The notes: generated by a model from the sequence alone, not told the origin. A DNA stretch of 64,000 nucleotides from Nesterenkonia sandarakina (GCF_003003175.1 NZ_PVTY01000001.1:62001-126000); one strand, 5' to 3'. Counted from the first letter of the stretch, positions 47,899-57,838 are shown. Made by a program: numbers and translations.

Positions 47899-48486
47899 TT
47901 GGGCCCTCTGAAGCGTCTGCGCGAGGACATCAAAGCCGCGCGTGAACACGACCCCGCCGCGCGCAGCACCGCCGAGGTGGTGCTGGTCTACTCTGGGCTG
48001 CACGCGGTCTGGTCGCACCGCATCGCCCACCGGATGTGGCAGCACGCCCCGCTGAAGACCCCAGCCCGCGCACTGTCCCAGCTGACCCGCGGACTCACCG
48101 GCATCGAGATCCATCCCGGTGCGCAGATCGGCCGGCGCTTCTTCATCGACCACGGCATGGGCGTGGTCATCGGTGAGACCGCCGAGGTCGGCGACGACTG
48201 CATGCTCTACCAGGGCGTGACCCTCGGCGGACGCTCGCTGGAACAGACCAAGCGGCACCCGACCCTGCGCGACGGCGTCGTCGTCGGCGCCGGTGCCAAG
48301 GTCATCGGCCCGGTGGAGATCGGCGCCGGCTCGGCGGTGGGCGCCAACGCCGTCGTCGTGAAGTCCTCGCCGCCCAACTCAATCCTGACCGGCATTCCCG
48401 CCAAGGCCCGGGAGCGCGGCGTCGCCGAGCGCAAGCCGCACGTGGATCCCGCCGAGTACGCCCTGGACCCGGCGCTCTTCATCTAG
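47899..48486 (+). CDS. cysE: Serine O-acetyltransferase
   Basis: Acetylates serine with acetyl-CoA to supply O-acetylserine for CysK. The 195-residue protein has a short N-terminal helical domain and a left-handed beta-helix of hexapeptide repeats ([50 protein letters not shown]) with the catalytic His in the IDHG loop. The C-terminus ends in the hydrophobic FI typical of the tail that docks into CysK. The start is TTG 47899; the frame has a stop just upstream, so no longer start is possible. Confidence 0.95.
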   Translation: MGPLKRLREDIKAAREHDPAARSTAEVVLVYSGLHAVWSHRIAHRMWQHAPLKTPARALSQLTRGLTGIEIHPGAQIGRRFFIDHGMGVVIGETAEVGDDCMLYQGVTLGGRSLEQTKRHPTLRDGVVVGAGAKVIGPVEIGAGSAVGANAVVVKSSPPNSILTGIPAKARERGVAERKPHVDPAEYALDPALFI

Positions 48487-48559
48487 CGACTGGTCCGCCC
48501 AGCGGCTGTCTGTCCAGAGACGGCGGCTCAGACGGCCGTCGACTCAGCAGGCTCCTCGG

Positions 48560-49687
48560 CTAGAGCCGGTGGCTGCCGGCCAGCCGGCGCATGATCACCG
48601 CGGCCGGCTCCGAGGTCGCGGACGCGAACCCGGTGCCCGCCCAGAGGTTCAGCCCATGGGCGTCCCCCGCCACACCCGCGGCACGGCGCAGCCCGCCGCT
48701 GAGCTGATGCAGGGCGGGAAAGCCCGACGGCGAGGACCCGGTCAGCGCGTCGGTGAAGCTGTTGCGCAGCGCCCGCGCCGGACGTCCGGAGAACGCAGTG
48801 GTGATGACGGTCTCCGGCTCCCCCGGCGGTGCCGCCAACGCCTGCTGATGCTGCGCATGCGCCCCGCTCTCGGGGCTGCGCAGCAGCGCGGTGCCCAGGA
48901 CCGCGGCCTCGGCGCCCGCCGCGAGAGCCGCACTGACCCCTTCCGAGTCGGCGATGCCGCCGGCGGCCCAGAGCGGCAATGAGGTGATCCGGGCGATCGC
49001 GCCCAGCAGCTCAAGAAGCTCGGTGTGCTCGGGAACCCGCTGCGGCGTCCAGCTTCCGGAGTGCCCGCCGGCAGAGGATGCCTGGACGATCAGCGCGTCG
49101 ACCCCGGCGGTGGCAGCGGCCAGGGCCTCCCGGGTGGAGGTGACCGTCTGGAGCACCTTTGCCCCGGTGGCCTGCAGCCGGGCGATGTCTGCGACGCCGG
49201 GCAGCCCGAAGGTGAGGCTGATCAGCGGGACCGGGTGGGCTTCGAGGACGGCGAGCTTCTGCTCCCAGAAGTCGTCCCAGAGGTCAGCAGGGTCATCGGC
49301 GGAGGCCCCTTCTGAGGACCCGACCCCGTCCAAGCTGGTCAGCTCCGGCAGCTCCACGGCGGCCGCCCAGTGCGCGCCGTCTCGGGCGTGATCACCCAGC
49401 CACCCCCGCACGGCGTCGCGATGCCGGGTGAGATCTGCCGTGCTGATCGGGACCGGGTTGGGCACGAAGAGGTTGACTCCGAAGCGCGGCGTGGAGCGCT
49501 GGACCTGGTGGATCTGTGCGGCGAGGTCCTCGGGCTTCTTGTATCCGGCCGCGAGGAAGCCGATGCCGCCTGCTTCGGCGGCCGCTGAAACGAACTCAGG
49601 ACGGCTCGGTCCGCCGGCCATCGGGGCTGCCACCACTGGAATGGTGGCGCCCGAGGTGGCCAGCAGACCGGCCGTCCTGATGCTCAT
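48560..49687 (-). CDS. Nitronate monooxygenase (2-nitropropane dioxygenase family)
   Basis: FMN-dependent TIM-barrel enzyme that oxidises alkyl nitronates such as propionate 3-nitronate. The 375-residue protein starts with VVAAPMAGGPSRPEFV, followed by GGIGFLAAGYK, VQASSAGGHSGSW and LWAAGGIADSEGVSAALAAGAEAAVLGTA-type FMN-phosphate segments (quoted in parts). Distance from known class members is uncertain, so the substrate is inferred. It lies 46 bases after the gnd stop on the same strand. Confidence 0.88.
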   Translation of the reverse strand: MSIRTAGLLATSGATIPVVAAPMAGGPSRPEFVSAAAEAGGIGFLAAGYKKPEDLAAQIHQVQRSTPRFGVNLFVPNPVPISTADLTRHRDAVRGWLGDHARDGAHWAAAVELPELTSLDGVGSSEGASADDPADLWDDFWEQKLAVLEAHPVPLISLTFGLPGVADIARLQATGAKVLQTVTSTREALAAATAGVDALIVQASSAGGHSGSWTPQRVPEHTELLELLGAIARITSLPLWAAGGIADSEGVSAALAAGAEAAVLGTALLRSPESGAHAQHQQALAAPPGEPETVITTAFSGRPARALRNSFTDALTGSSPSGFPALHQLSGGLRRAAGVAGDAHGLNLWAGTGFASATSEPAAVIMRRLAGSHRL

Positions 49688-49732
49688 AGCTTCAGCTCCG
49701 TGAGCTCAGCGTGGAACGCTGATCCGACCGGA

Positions 49733-51193
49733 TCAGGCGTCGATCTCGCTGCGGTCACCGGACCACTGCGTGTGGAAGGTGCCTTCCTTGTCCACGCGCT
49801 TATAGGTGTGCGCGCCGAAGTAGTCGCGCAGACCCTGGGTCAGCGCGGCGGGCAGGCGTTCCCGGCGCAGGCTGTCGTAGTAGGACAGCGAGGAGGAGAA
49901 CACCGGCGCGGGCACGCCGTAGGTCGCGGCGGCCGCGACCACGCGGCGCCAGGCCGGGAGGCACTCGTTGATGGCCTCGTTGAACTCCGGTGCCAGCAGC
50001 AGGTTCTTGGGCTGCTGATCGCGGGGCGCGTCGTAGGCCTTCATGATGGTGTCCAGCAGGTCGGCCCGGATGATGCAGCCGGCGCGCCAGAGCGAGGCGA
50101 TGGCCTTCAGGTCCAGCTCCCAGCCGTACTCCTCGCCGGCGGCGACGAGCATGTCCAGTCCCTGGGCGTAGGCGACGAGCTTCGAGGCGTAGAGCGCCTT
50201 GCGCACGTCTTCGACGAAGTCCTGGCGGTCCTCGGCGCTGCCGTACTTCTCCGTCGCCGAGAGGGTCTCGTCGACCCCGGCGCTGAAGGTGGCGTTGGTG
50301 ACGGCGCGCAGCTCGCGCTGGGAGGAGATCGAGCGGGCGAAGACCGACTCGGCGATCGCGGTGACCGGTGAGCCCACCTCCAGGCCGGAGATCGCGGTCC
50401 AGCGTCCGGTGCCCTTCTGGCCGGCGGAGTCCACAACCACGTCCACCAGCGGGCGGCCGGTGGTCTCGTCCTCCTGCTCGAGCACCTCGGAGGTGATCTC
50501 GATCAGGTAGGAGGCCAGGTCGGTGGTGTTCCATTCGCGGAACACGCCGGCCTGTTCGCGGGGTTCGATCCCGGCGAGGGAGCGCATCAGGTCGAAGGCT
50601 TCACCGATGACCTGCATGTCGGCGTACTCGATGCCGTTGTGGACCATCTTGACGTAGTGGCCGGCGCCGTCGGTGCCGACCCAGGCGCAGCAGGGCTCGC
50701 CGTTGTACTTCGCGGAGATCTTCTCCAGCATCGGGCCGAGGGAGTCATAGGACTCCTTGGAGCCGCCGGGCATGATCGAGGGGCCGTTGAGCGCGCCCTC
50801 TTCACCGCCGGAGACGCCGACGCCGACGAAGTGCAGGTTCTTCGCGCGCAGGCTCTCCTCGCGGCGCCGGGTCTCCTCGTAGAAGGAGTTGCCGCCGTCG
50901 ATGATGATGTCGCCCTCGTCGAGCAGGGGCACCAGGTCAGCGATGACCGAGTCGACCGGCGCTCCGGCCTGGACCATGATCAGCACGCGCCGGGGGCGCT
51001 CGAGGGAGTCCACCAGCTCGGCCAGGGTCTCGGTGCGGACGAAGTCGCCGTCGCCGCCGTGGGCCTGCAGCAGGGCGTCCGTGCGGGCGACCGAGCGGTT
51101 GTGCAGTGCGACGGTGTAGCCGTTGCGGGCCAGGTTGCGAGCCAGATTGGCTCCCATGACGGCCAGGCCGGTCACTCCGATATGGGCACTCAT
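49733..51193 (-). CDS. gnd: 6-Phosphogluconate dehydrogenase, decarboxylating
   Basis: Oxidises 6-phosphogluconate to ribulose 5-phosphate, CO2 and NAD(P)H. The 486-residue protein has the dinucleotide motif GVTGLAVMGANLARNLARNG, the substrate motif GVGVSGGEEGALNGPSIMPG, the lysine/asparagine site HYVKMVHNGIEYADMQ and the C-terminal tail domain. GAAGGAG precedes the ATG. Together with gntK and rpiB in this window it covers gluconate entry into the oxidative pentose phosphate pathway. Confidence 0.97.
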   Translation of the reverse strand: MSAHIGVTGLAVMGANLARNLARNGYTVALHNRSVARTDALLQAHGGDGDFVRTETLAELVDSLERPRRVLIMVQAGAPVDSVIADLVPLLDEGDIIIDGGNSFYEETRRREESLRAKNLHFVGVGVSGGEEGALNGPSIMPGGSKESYDSLGPMLEKISAKYNGEPCCAWVGTDGAGHYVKMVHNGIEYADMQVIGEAFDLMRSLAGIEPREQAGVFREWNTTDLASYLIEITSEVLEQEDETTGRPLVDVVVDSAGQKGTGRWTAISGLEVGSPVTAIAESVFARSISSQRELRAVTNATFSAGVDETLSATEKYGSAEDRQDFVEDVRKALYASKLVAYAQGLDMLVAAGEEYGWELDLKAIASLWRAGCIIRADLLDTIMKAYDAPRDQQPKNLLLAPEFNEAINECLPAWRRVVAAAATYGVPAPVFSSSLSYYDSLRRERLPAALTQGLRDYFGAHTYKRVDKEGTFHTQWSGDRSEIDA

Positions 51194-51427
51194 GCATTCT
51201 CCTTCGTCGAGGTCAGTCAGACATTCTCACAGCGCAGCGTGTTCCCTGCCCGCAGGCGCGGGCCGCAGTGATACGGGTCCCGGGCACCGTGCGCGCGGCA
51301 GGCGCGCTGGAGAACTGACATGGGATCCCGCCGTCGTGAACCTCGGTGTCCCCGAGGCGAGCACTGCAACTCTACCGCTTCGGCATGCGCGCAGGCCCAG
51401 GTCTGCCGGTGCGGTGCAGATCGTGGC

Positions 51428-52351
51428 TCAGTCACCGACGGCGTCGCGGCCGCGACGCACGATCAGCGGGTCAGGCTCTCCGACGATCTCGTGGTCCTTG
51501 CCCTCGTACTCGAACTGCGCCAGGAAGCTCTTCATCGCGTTGAGCCTGGCGCGCTTCTTGTCATTGGACTTGATCGTCATCCAGGGCGCGTGGTCGGTGT
51601 CGGTGCGCAGGAACATCTCTTCCTTGGCCTCGGTGTAGGCCTCCCAGCGGTCCAGGGACTCCAGGTCCATGGGTGAGAGCTTCCACTGCCGGACCGGATC
51701 GATCTGCCGGATCGCGAAGCGGGTGCGCTGCTCCTGCTGGGTGACGGAGAACCAGAACTTGGTCAGGTGGATCCCGGCGTCGACCAGCATCTGCTCGAAC
51801 TGCGGCGCCTGACGCATGAAGAGTTCATACTCCTGATCCGAGCAGAACCCCATCACCCGCTCCACCCCGGCCCGGTTGTACCAGGACCGGTCGAAGAGCA
51901 CCATCTCCCCGGCGGTGGGCAGGTGATCGACGTAGCGCTGGAAGTACCACTGGCCCTGCTCGCGGTCCGAGGGCCGGTTCAGGGCGACCACGCGGGCGGT
52001 CCGCGGATTCAGATGCTCGGTAAAGCGCTTGATCGTGCCGCCCTTGCCGGCGGCGTCGCGGCCCTCGAAGACGATCACATGCTTGAGCCCGTAGTCCTCG
52101 GCCCAGTACTGGAACTTCAGCAGCTCCACCTGCAGGTGGTACTTCTCGATCTCGTAGACGTCGCGGGAGAGCCGGTTCTCATACGGGTAGTTCTCGTGCC
52201 AGGTCTCGACCGCGCGGCCCTGCGGGTCGATCAGGTCCGGGTCAGGGGTGTGACCGTCGAGCACCGTGTAGCCGCCCTCGCGGAGCTCGTCGATGAACTC
52301 ACGAAGGTTCTTGCGCGCGGTGCCATCGACCTGGAAGATCGGGTCATTCAT
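51428..52351 (-). CDS. ppk2: Polyphosphate kinase 2
   Basis: Transfers phosphate between polyphosphate and nucleotides (class I PPK2, usually NDP to NTP). The 307-residue product has Walker A FEGRDAAGKGGTIKRF, the Asp/Trp lid region LFDRSWYNRAGVERVMGFC and TKFWFSVTQQEQRTRF. The ~45-residue N-terminal extension is helical and acidic. ATG 52351 follows AGAAAGGCTGATCTG-type spacing to a weak site. The gap to gnd (234 bases) shows no further gene. Confidence 0.93.
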   Translation of the reverse strand: MNDPIFQVDGTARKNLREFIDELREGGYTVLDGHTPDPDLIDPQGRAVETWHENYPYENRLSRDVYEIEKYHLQVELLKFQYWAEDYGLKHVIVFEGRDAAGKGGTIKRFTEHLNPRTARVVALNRPSDREQGQWYFQRYVDHLPTAGEMVLFDRSWYNRAGVERVMGFCSDQEYELFMRQAPQFEQMLVDAGIHLTKFWFSVTQQEQRTRFAIRQIDPVRQWKLSPMDLESLDRWEAYTEAKEEMFLRTDTDHAPWMTIKSNDKKRARLNAMKSFLAQFEYEGKDHEIVGEPDPLIVRRGRDAVGD

Positions 52352-52459
52352 CAGATCAGCCTTTCTCGAGATGCGGCTGCTGCCAGCTCATCAGATGTCC
52401 ATGAACACATTGTTGACCGTCTCGGCCCGATCTGGAAGCCCGTGCCGGGCCGCGGCTGC

Positions 52460-53515
52460 TCAGAGCGCCTGCTCACCCATCTGCCCGGCGCGCGCGAGCG
52501 CGGTCAGACGGGAGACCGTGCGGTGATATTTCTTCATATAGCCGCCGGACATCATCTCTTCGGTGAAGAGCTGGTCGAAGGGCTTCCCGGAGGCGACGAT
52601 CTTGATGTCCTGGTCATAGAGCCGGTCGGCGAGCACCACGAAGCGCAGCGCCAGCGACTGGGCCTCGATGGTCTCCACATCCTTGAGCACCAGCACGTCG
52701 ATGTCGGAGACCAGCTGCCGGTAGCGGCTGGGGTGGACTCCGGTCATGTGCTCGCAGACTGCGCCGAAGTCATCCACGGCGATCCGCGCCTCGGGGTACT
52801 CCTTGACGGCGAAGTCTTCGATCTCCTCGGAGCTCAGCGGTGCCGGCGCCTCCGGCAGGCCGCGGTGGCGGTAGTCCTCGCCGTCGACCTTGATCACGGT
52901 GAACTGGTCCGCGAGCACCTGGATCTCGCGCTGGAAGTCTGCCGCGGCGAAGCGACCCTCCCCCAGGGATCCGGGGATGGTGTTCGACGTCGCGGCGAGC
53001 TTGACCCCCGCGTCGGCCAGTTCCCGCATCAGCCGGGACATCAGCACGGTGTCGCCCGGGTCGTCGAGCTCGAACTCATCGATGCAGACCAGCGAGTAGT
53101 CGCTCAGCACGTCCACGGTGCGCCGGAAGGACAGCGCGCCGACGAGGTTGGTGTACTCCACGAAGGTGCCGAACGCCCGCTGGCCCTCGACCGAATGGTA
53201 GAGCGAGGCGAGCAGGTGGGTCTTGCCCACGCCGAAGCCGCCGTCGAGGTAGATCCCGGCCGGCACCTGGGGGCGGGCCGGGGCGCGGCCGAAGAGCTTG
53301 CCGAAGAAGCCGCCGCCGCCCTGGCTGGCGCCCACCGAGGCGGAGAACTCACGCAGCGCGGTGACCGCCTTCTCCTGCGACGGGTGCGCGGGATCCGGGA
53401 TATAGGAGTCGAAGGAGACCTCGGCGAAGCGGAAGGACGGCCGCAGGCCCTCCAAGAGCTGACCGACTCCGAGCTGAGGGGTCCGCTGGCTCAGCGGAGT
53501 GGCGTTTGACGGCAT
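52460..53515 (-). CDS. zapE: AFG1-like ATPase, cell division protein ZapE
   Basis: AAA+-like ATPase of the ZapE/AFG1 family; in E. coli it modulates Z-ring stability. The 351-residue protein has Walker A DGGFGVGKTHLL, Walker B VCIDEFELDDPGDT, AATSNTIPGSL and the C-terminal RFVVLADRLYDQDIKIVASG. A Gly-rich loop precedes the P-loop (about 67-75). Its ATG lies six bases after a TAGAGT -10 box, so it is probably leaderless. Divergent from sseA. Confidence 0.92.
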   Translation of the reverse strand: MPSNATPLSQRTPQLGVGQLLEGLRPSFRFAEVSFDSYIPDPAHPSQEKAVTALREFSASVGASQGGGGFFGKLFGRAPARPQVPAGIYLDGGFGVGKTHLLASLYHSVEGQRAFGTFVEYTNLVGALSFRRTVDVLSDYSLVCIDEFELDDPGDTVLMSRLMRELADAGVKLAATSNTIPGSLGEGRFAAADFQREIQVLADQFTVIKVDGEDYRHRGLPEAPAPLSSEEIEDFAVKEYPEARIAVDDFGAVCEHMTGVHPSRYRQLVSDIDVLVLKDVETIEAQSLALRFVVLADRLYDQDIKIVASGKPFDQLFTEEMMSGGYMKKYHRTVSRLTALARAGQMGEQAL

Positions 53516-53521
53516 ATGACC

Positions 53522-53527
53522 ACTCTA
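53522..53527 (-). promoter_or_regulatory. -10 element of zapE, leaderless
   Basis: TAGAGT on the minus strand ends six bases before the zapE ATG; no ribosome-binding site is present. Confidence 0.5.
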
Positions 53528-53603
53528 CCCACGACTGCGTGTTTCCCCGGCTGATTCCCTATCCTGGAAGGTGACCCAGTGACGACGGAAGGTTCTGTAC
53601 ATC

Positions 53604-54494
53604 ATGACCGAAGAAAAAGACTTCTCCCAGTACGCCCATCCCGATGCCCTGGTCTCCACCGAGTGGGTGGCCCAGCACAAGGACGACCCCTCCGTCGTGC
53701 TGCTGGAATCCAATGAGGACGTGCTCCTCTACGAGACCGGCCACATCCCCGGAGCCCAGAAGATCGATTGGCACACCGACCTCAACGACCCGGTCACCCG
53801 GGACTTCCTGGGCCCGGAGCAGTTCGCCGCCTTCGCCGCGGCCAAGGGCATCACCCCGGAGACCACGGTGGTGTTCTACGGGGACAAGTCGAACTGGTGG
53901 GCGGCCTACGCCCTCTGGGTCTTCACCCTGTTCGGCCACGCCGACCTGCGCCTGATGGACGGCGGCCGGCAGAAGTGGGCCGCCGAGGGCCGCGAGCTGG
54001 TCACCGAGGTGCAGACCCCTGCCGCGACGACCTACCCGGCGCCGGCGCAGCGCGACGACTCGACCTTCCGCGCATTCCGCGAGGATGTGCTCGCCCACTT
54101 CGGCAAGCCCATGATCGACGTGCGCTCCCCTCTGGAGTACTCCGGTGAGCGCACCCATATGGAGGGCTACGAGCAGGAGGGCGCGCTGCGCGGCGGCCAC
54201 ATCCCCTCCGCCGCCTCCGTCCCGTGGGCCAAGGCCGCCAACGAGGACGGGACATTCCGCTCGCGCGCCGAGCTGGAGGCGATCTACACCGAGCAGGCGG
54301 GCCTGGGGTCCGCCGAAGAGGTCATCGCCTACTGCCGGATCGGTGAACGCTCCTCGCACACCTGGTTCGTGCTGCAGCACCTGCTCGGCTACGACAACGT
54401 CCGCAACTACGACGGCTCATGGACCGAGTGGGGCAACGCGGTGCGGCTGCCGATCGCCACCGGCGAGCAGCCCGGCGAGGTGCCCGGGACATGA
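53604..54494 (+). CDS. sseA: Thiosulfate/3-mercaptopyruvate sulfurtransferase (tandem rhodanese)
   Basis: Transfers sulfur from thiosulfate or mercaptopyruvate to a thiophilic acceptor. The 296-residue protein has two rhodanese domains: the N-terminal one is structural ([17 protein letters not shown] in place of a cysteine loop), the C-terminal one carries the catalytic cysteine in [21 protein letters not shown] at 53560-53565 is a possible -10. The stop overlaps the sufE ATG. Confidence 0.94.
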   Translation: MTEEKDFSQYAHPDALVSTEWVAQHKDDPSVVLLESNEDVLLYETGHIPGAQKIDWHTDLNDPVTRDFLGPEQFAAFAAAKGITPETTVVFYGDKSNWWAAYALWVFTLFGHADLRLMDGGRQKWAAEGRELVTEVQTPAATTYPAPAQRDDSTFRAFREDVLAHFGKPMIDVRSPLEYSGERTHMEGYEQEGALRGGHIPSAASVPWAKAANEDGTFRSRAELEAIYTEQAGLGSAEEVIAYCRIGERSSHTWFVLQHLLGYDNVRNYDGSWTEWGNAVRLPIATGEQPGEVPGT

Positions 54495-54964
54495 GCCAGA
54501 CCCCGAACCCGCAGCTCCCGGAGCAGCTTGCCGAGGTCATCGAGGAGTTCTCCGAGCTGTCAGACCGGGAGAAGCTGGAGCTGCTGCTCGAGTTCTCCCG
54601 CGAGCTGCCGGAGCTCCCCGAGCGCTACCTCAACAGCTATGACCAGATGGAAGAAGTGGTGGAGTGCCAGTCACCGCTGTTCCTGACCCTGGAGTACGAC
54701 GACGACGCCGGGACCGCCGCGATCTTCTTCGCCGCGCCCCCGGAGGCGCCGACCACCCGGGGCTTCGCGGCGATCCTGCATGAGGGGCTGAGCGGTCTGC
54801 GCTACGAGGAGATCCTCGCGGTGCCCGAAGACCTCTCCGAGCGCCTCGGCCTGTCCAAGGCGATCACTCCGCTGCGGCTGCGTGGGATGACGGCGATGCT
54901 GGGCCGGATCAAGCGTAATATCCGGGCTCACCTGGCCGAGTCTGCCCCGGCGCAGGCCGGCTGA
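54491..54964 (+). CDS. sufE: SufE family sulfur acceptor protein
   Basis: Accepts persulfide sulfur and passes it to Fe-S assembly. The 157-residue product has the acceptor cysteine in [12 protein letters not shown] (C59) and the conserved C-terminal [18 protein letters not shown]. Coupling to sseA (ATGA) suggests that the sulfurtransferase is its sulfur source, an arrangement common in Micrococcales. The last 56 bases overlap the convergent hydrolase gene. Confidence 0.93.
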   Translation: MSQTPNPQLPEQLAEVIEEFSELSDREKLELLLEFSRELPELPERYLNSYDQMEEVVECQSPLFLTLEYDDDAGTAAIFFAAPPEAPTTRGFAAILHEGLSGLRYEEILAVPEDLSERLGLSKAITPLRLRGMTAMLGRIKRNIRAHLAESAPAQAG

Positions 54965-56291
54965 ACAGGTCGGTGACCCAGTCGATCACGGAGGAGTCCC
55001 AGCGCTGCGGATCGTGGTTCCACTCCTTGACGTGGCGTGCCTGGGCGAAGCTGACATAGGTGACCTTCGGGTTCTTCCGGGCGAGATCCCGGGAGGCCCC
55101 GTAGGGCACGATGTTGTCGTCGACGCTGTGCATGATCAGCACGTGGTCGCGGAGCTGATCGGCTCGGTCGATCCAGTTCATCGCCTGCAGGTCCACCGGG
55201 GCGGCCAGCCCGGTGACCCGGCGTCCGCCCGGGTTGGAGATGAACCACTGGCCCAGCCGGCCGACGACGTCGGGGATCCGGTTGGCCTTGGCCTGGTGGG
55301 CGAGCACGTCCATCCAGTCGATCACCGGGCCGGTGAGCACGAGGCCGCGGATGTACTCCGCGTAGCGTGAGCGGTCGGCGGTCTGCAGGCTGATCGCTCC
55401 ACCCATGGACCAGCCGAAGAGGATGATGTCCTGGGCGCCGCGCCCCAGGGCGTACTCGATGGCCGCCTCCACGTCCTCCCACTCGGTGACTCCGAGGCCG
55501 TAGCGGCCGTCCACGGCGGCGGGGGCCTCGCCGTCGTTGCGGTAGGAGATCAGCAGCGTCTCAGCGCCCAGCGCCGAGGTGGCCGCCAGCGCCCGGATCC
55601 CCTCGGTGCGGTTGCTCCCCCGGCCGTGGACGGCGATCGCCCAGACGTTGCGCCCGGCCAGCGGGCCCTGATGCTCCGCGGGCAGACCGGCCACGGCTGG
55701 CTGCGGGGCGACGTACCAGGCCGGGGAGGGCCCGCCGGGCAGGGTGATGACGACCTCGTCACTGGCGAATCCGGCGTCGGCGGGGTTCAGGTAGACCACC
55801 GAGGTCCACCAGCCGCGCACCGCGGTGCGCAGGTCACCGCCATAGACCTTCTCCACCGGACGCGTGACGGTGCCTCCCTTGGGCTCCAGCGCGGAGATCG
55901 GCCCGATCCGCGCCAGCGAGCGTCCGCCGTGGAAGAACAAGCCATAGGTGCCGTCGACCACGGTCTCGGCGGTGATCGGCAGGATCACCTCGTCCCCGTC
56001 GGGTCCTCGGGTGACGGCGAGGATCTCGAGATCCTCGGCACGTTCGCGCACCGGGGTGACCACGGCGCGCGCGAAATATCCGGCCAGCCCGGAGGCCGCC
56101 GCCGCCAGCGTCATCCCGGCGGCGAGTCCGGTGCCCACGCCCAGGGTGGTGGCGCGGATCCAGGGGGTGTGCGCCGAGGTGTGCGCCGCGGACCGGCGTC
56201 GGAACCGGGTGGTCCAGCGGTGTGCTGCGCGCCGGACAGAGGCATTCGCCCGGGCCGCTGCGGCCCCGGGTTCGCTCATCGTGGACGTCAT
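54909..56291 (-). CDS. Alpha/beta hydrolase, membrane-anchored
   Basis: A 460-residue protein with an Arg/Ala-rich cytoplasmic N-terminus, one membrane helix (about 50-75) and an extracytoplasmic region of beta strands leading to an alpha/beta hydrolase domain (about 210-445). The domain has IAVHGRGSNRTEG, nucleophile elbow FGWSMGGAISL, acid region MHSVDDNIVP and a histidine in QARHVKEWNHD. The substrate is unknown; peptidase, esterase and thioesterase roles are all possible. Its 3' end overlaps sufE on the other strand. Confidence 0.85.
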   Translation of the reverse strand: MTSTMSEPGAAAARANASVRRAAHRWTTRFRRRSAAHTSAHTPWIRATTLGVGTGLAAGMTLAAAASGLAGYFARAVVTPVRERAEDLEILAVTRGPDGDEVILPITAETVVDGTYGLFFHGGRSLARIGPISALEPKGGTVTRPVEKVYGGDLRTAVRGWWTSVVYLNPADAGFASDEVVITLPGGPSPAWYVAPQPAVAGLPAEHQGPLAGRNVWAIAVHGRGSNRTEGIRALAATSALGAETLLISYRNDGEAPAAVDGRYGLGVTEWEDVEAAIEYALGRGAQDIILFGWSMGGAISLQTADRSRYAEYIRGLVLTGPVIDWMDVLAHQAKANRIPDVVGRLGQWFISNPGGRRVTGLAAPVDLQAMNWIDRADQLRDHVLIMHSVDDNIVPYGASRDLARKNPKVTYVSFAQARHVKEWNHDPQRWDSSVIDWVTDLFSRPAPGQTRPGEPGYYA

Positions 56292-56336
56292 GGAGCACAG
56301 CTTACGCGGGCGCGCGGAACGTGATGAGATAGAGCG

Positions 56337-56753
56337 ATGAGCCAGAACCAGAACCCCGCAACCGGCGCCGATCAGTGGCGCGAGAAGCTCAGCCCGCAGG
56401 AGTACCAGGTGCTGCGCCAGGGCGGCACCGAACGCGCCTACACCGGCGAGTACTGGGACAACAAGGCCGCCGGCACCTATTCCTGCCGAGCCTGCGGCGC
56501 GGCGCTGTTCACCTCCACCGAGAAGTTCGATTCACGCTGCGGCTGGCCCAGCTTCTTCGAACCCGCCGCCGACGCGAACATCCGCTACCTCACCGACACC
56601 TCCATGGGGATGGAGCGCACCGAGGTGCGCTGCGGCTCCTGCGACTCCCACCTGGGACACCTGTTCACCGGGGAGGGCTTCAACACCCCCACCGACCAGC
56701 GGTACTGCATCAACTCCATCTCGATGGACTTCCACGAAGCCACCGAGAGCTGA
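56337..56753 (+). CDS. msrB: Peptide-methionine (R)-S-oxide reductase
   Basis: Repairs R-methionine sulfoxide, complementing MsrA. The 138-residue protein has four zinc-binding cysteines (C50, C53, C99, C102 in YSCRACG and VRCGSCDSHLGH) and the catalytic C124 in QRYCINSIS. The aldolase gene begins three bases after its stop. It is divergent from the membrane hydrolase, with only 45 bases between the two start codons. Confidence 0.96.
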   Translation: MSQNQNPATGADQWREKLSPQEYQVLRQGGTERAYTGEYWDNKAAGTYSCRACGAALFTSTEKFDSRCGWPSFFEPAADANIRYLTDTSMGMERTEVRCGSCDSHLGHLFTGEGFNTPTDQRYCINSISMDFHEATES

Positions 56754-56756
56754 GCG

Positions 56757-57815
56757 GTGACGGCCACCGAGACGCAGCCGCGGCTGCTCGACGCGTCCTT
56801 CGCCTCAGACAACGTCGCCGGAGTCTCACCCGAGATCCTGCAGGCGCTGAGCCAGGTCAATGTGGACGCCGCGCTGCCCTACGGCGCCGACCCGGTGACC
56901 GCCCAGCTGCGCGATGTGATCAAGGAGACCTTCGGGGCGCGCGCGGAGATCCTGCCGGTCTTCAACGGCACCGGCGCCAATGTGGTGGCGCTGCAGGCGC
57001 TGCTGCCGCGCTGGGGGGCCGCGATCTGCTCGGCCCAGGCCCACGTGAACAACGACGAGGGCGCCGCCCCGGAGCGCCTCGGCGGAGTCAAGCTGCTGCC
57101 CCGCCCGACCGCGGCCGGGAAGCTGACGCCGGTCGACGTCCACGCGGAGCTGAAGGCCCTGGGCTTCGTCCACGCCGCCCAGCCGCTGGCCGTCACGCTC
57201 ACCCAGTCCACCGAGCTGGGCACCGTCTACACCGCACAGGAGATCGCCGAGGTGGCCGAGGCCACCCACGCCCACGGGCTCGGGGTCCACCTCGACGGCG
57301 CGCGGATCTCCAACGCGGCCGCAGCGCTGGGCTGCTCGCTGGGTGAGATCACCGCTGAGGCCGGCGTCGACGTGCTCAGCCTCGGCGGCACCAAGAACGG
57401 GGCCATGGCCGCGGAGGCCGTGGTGGTGATCAACCCGGACCGCGTCGCCGGCACCGACTTCATCCAAAAGTTCTCGATGCAGCTGGCGTCGAAGCAGCGC
57501 TTCGTCTCCGCCCAGCTGCTGGAGCTCTTCGGCACCGACCTCTGGCGGCGCAACGCCACCCAGGCCAACGACCAGGCGGCCAAGCTCGGAGCCGCCCTCG
57601 CCGAGATCCCCGGGGTGACGCTGTCACGGCCCACCGAGGTCAACGCGACGTTCCCGGAGGTCCCGACGAAGATCGCCGACGCGATCCGGGACCGGTACCT
57701 GGTCCATGTCTGGGACACCGCTGCCAGCGGCAATCCGGTGCTGCGCATCATGTGCTCCTTCCAGACCACCGACGCGCAGATCCAGGAGCTGGTGGACGTC
57801 GCGCGGCGCGCCTAG
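56757..57815 (+). CDS. Low-specificity L-threonine aldolase / beta-eliminating lyase
   Basis: PLP fold-type I enzyme splitting threonine or allo-threonine into glycine and acetaldehyde. The 352-residue protein shows FASDNVAGVSPEIL, the substrate-side FNGTGANVVAL, PLP-binding HLDGARISNAAAALG (D180) and the Schiff-base lysine in SLGGTKNGAM (K213). The GTG start is three bases after msrB. A related beta-eliminating lyase activity cannot be excluded. Confidence 0.9.
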   Translation: MTATETQPRLLDASFASDNVAGVSPEILQALSQVNVDAALPYGADPVTAQLRDVIKETFGARAEILPVFNGTGANVVALQALLPRWGAAICSAQAHVNNDEGAAPERLGGVKLLPRPTAAGKLTPVDVHAELKALGFVHAAQPLAVTLTQSTELGTVYTAQEIAEVAEATHAHGLGVHLDGARISNAAAALGCSLGEITAEAGVDVLSLGGTKNGAMAAEAVVVINPDRVAGTDFIQKFSMQLASKQRFVSAQLLELFGTDLWRRNATQANDQAAKLGAALAEIPGVTLSRPTEVNATFPEVPTKIADAIRDRYLVHVWDTAASGNPVLRIMCSFQTTDAQIQELVDVARRA

Positions 57816-57838
57816 CACGTCAACCTGAGAGTTGTTCC

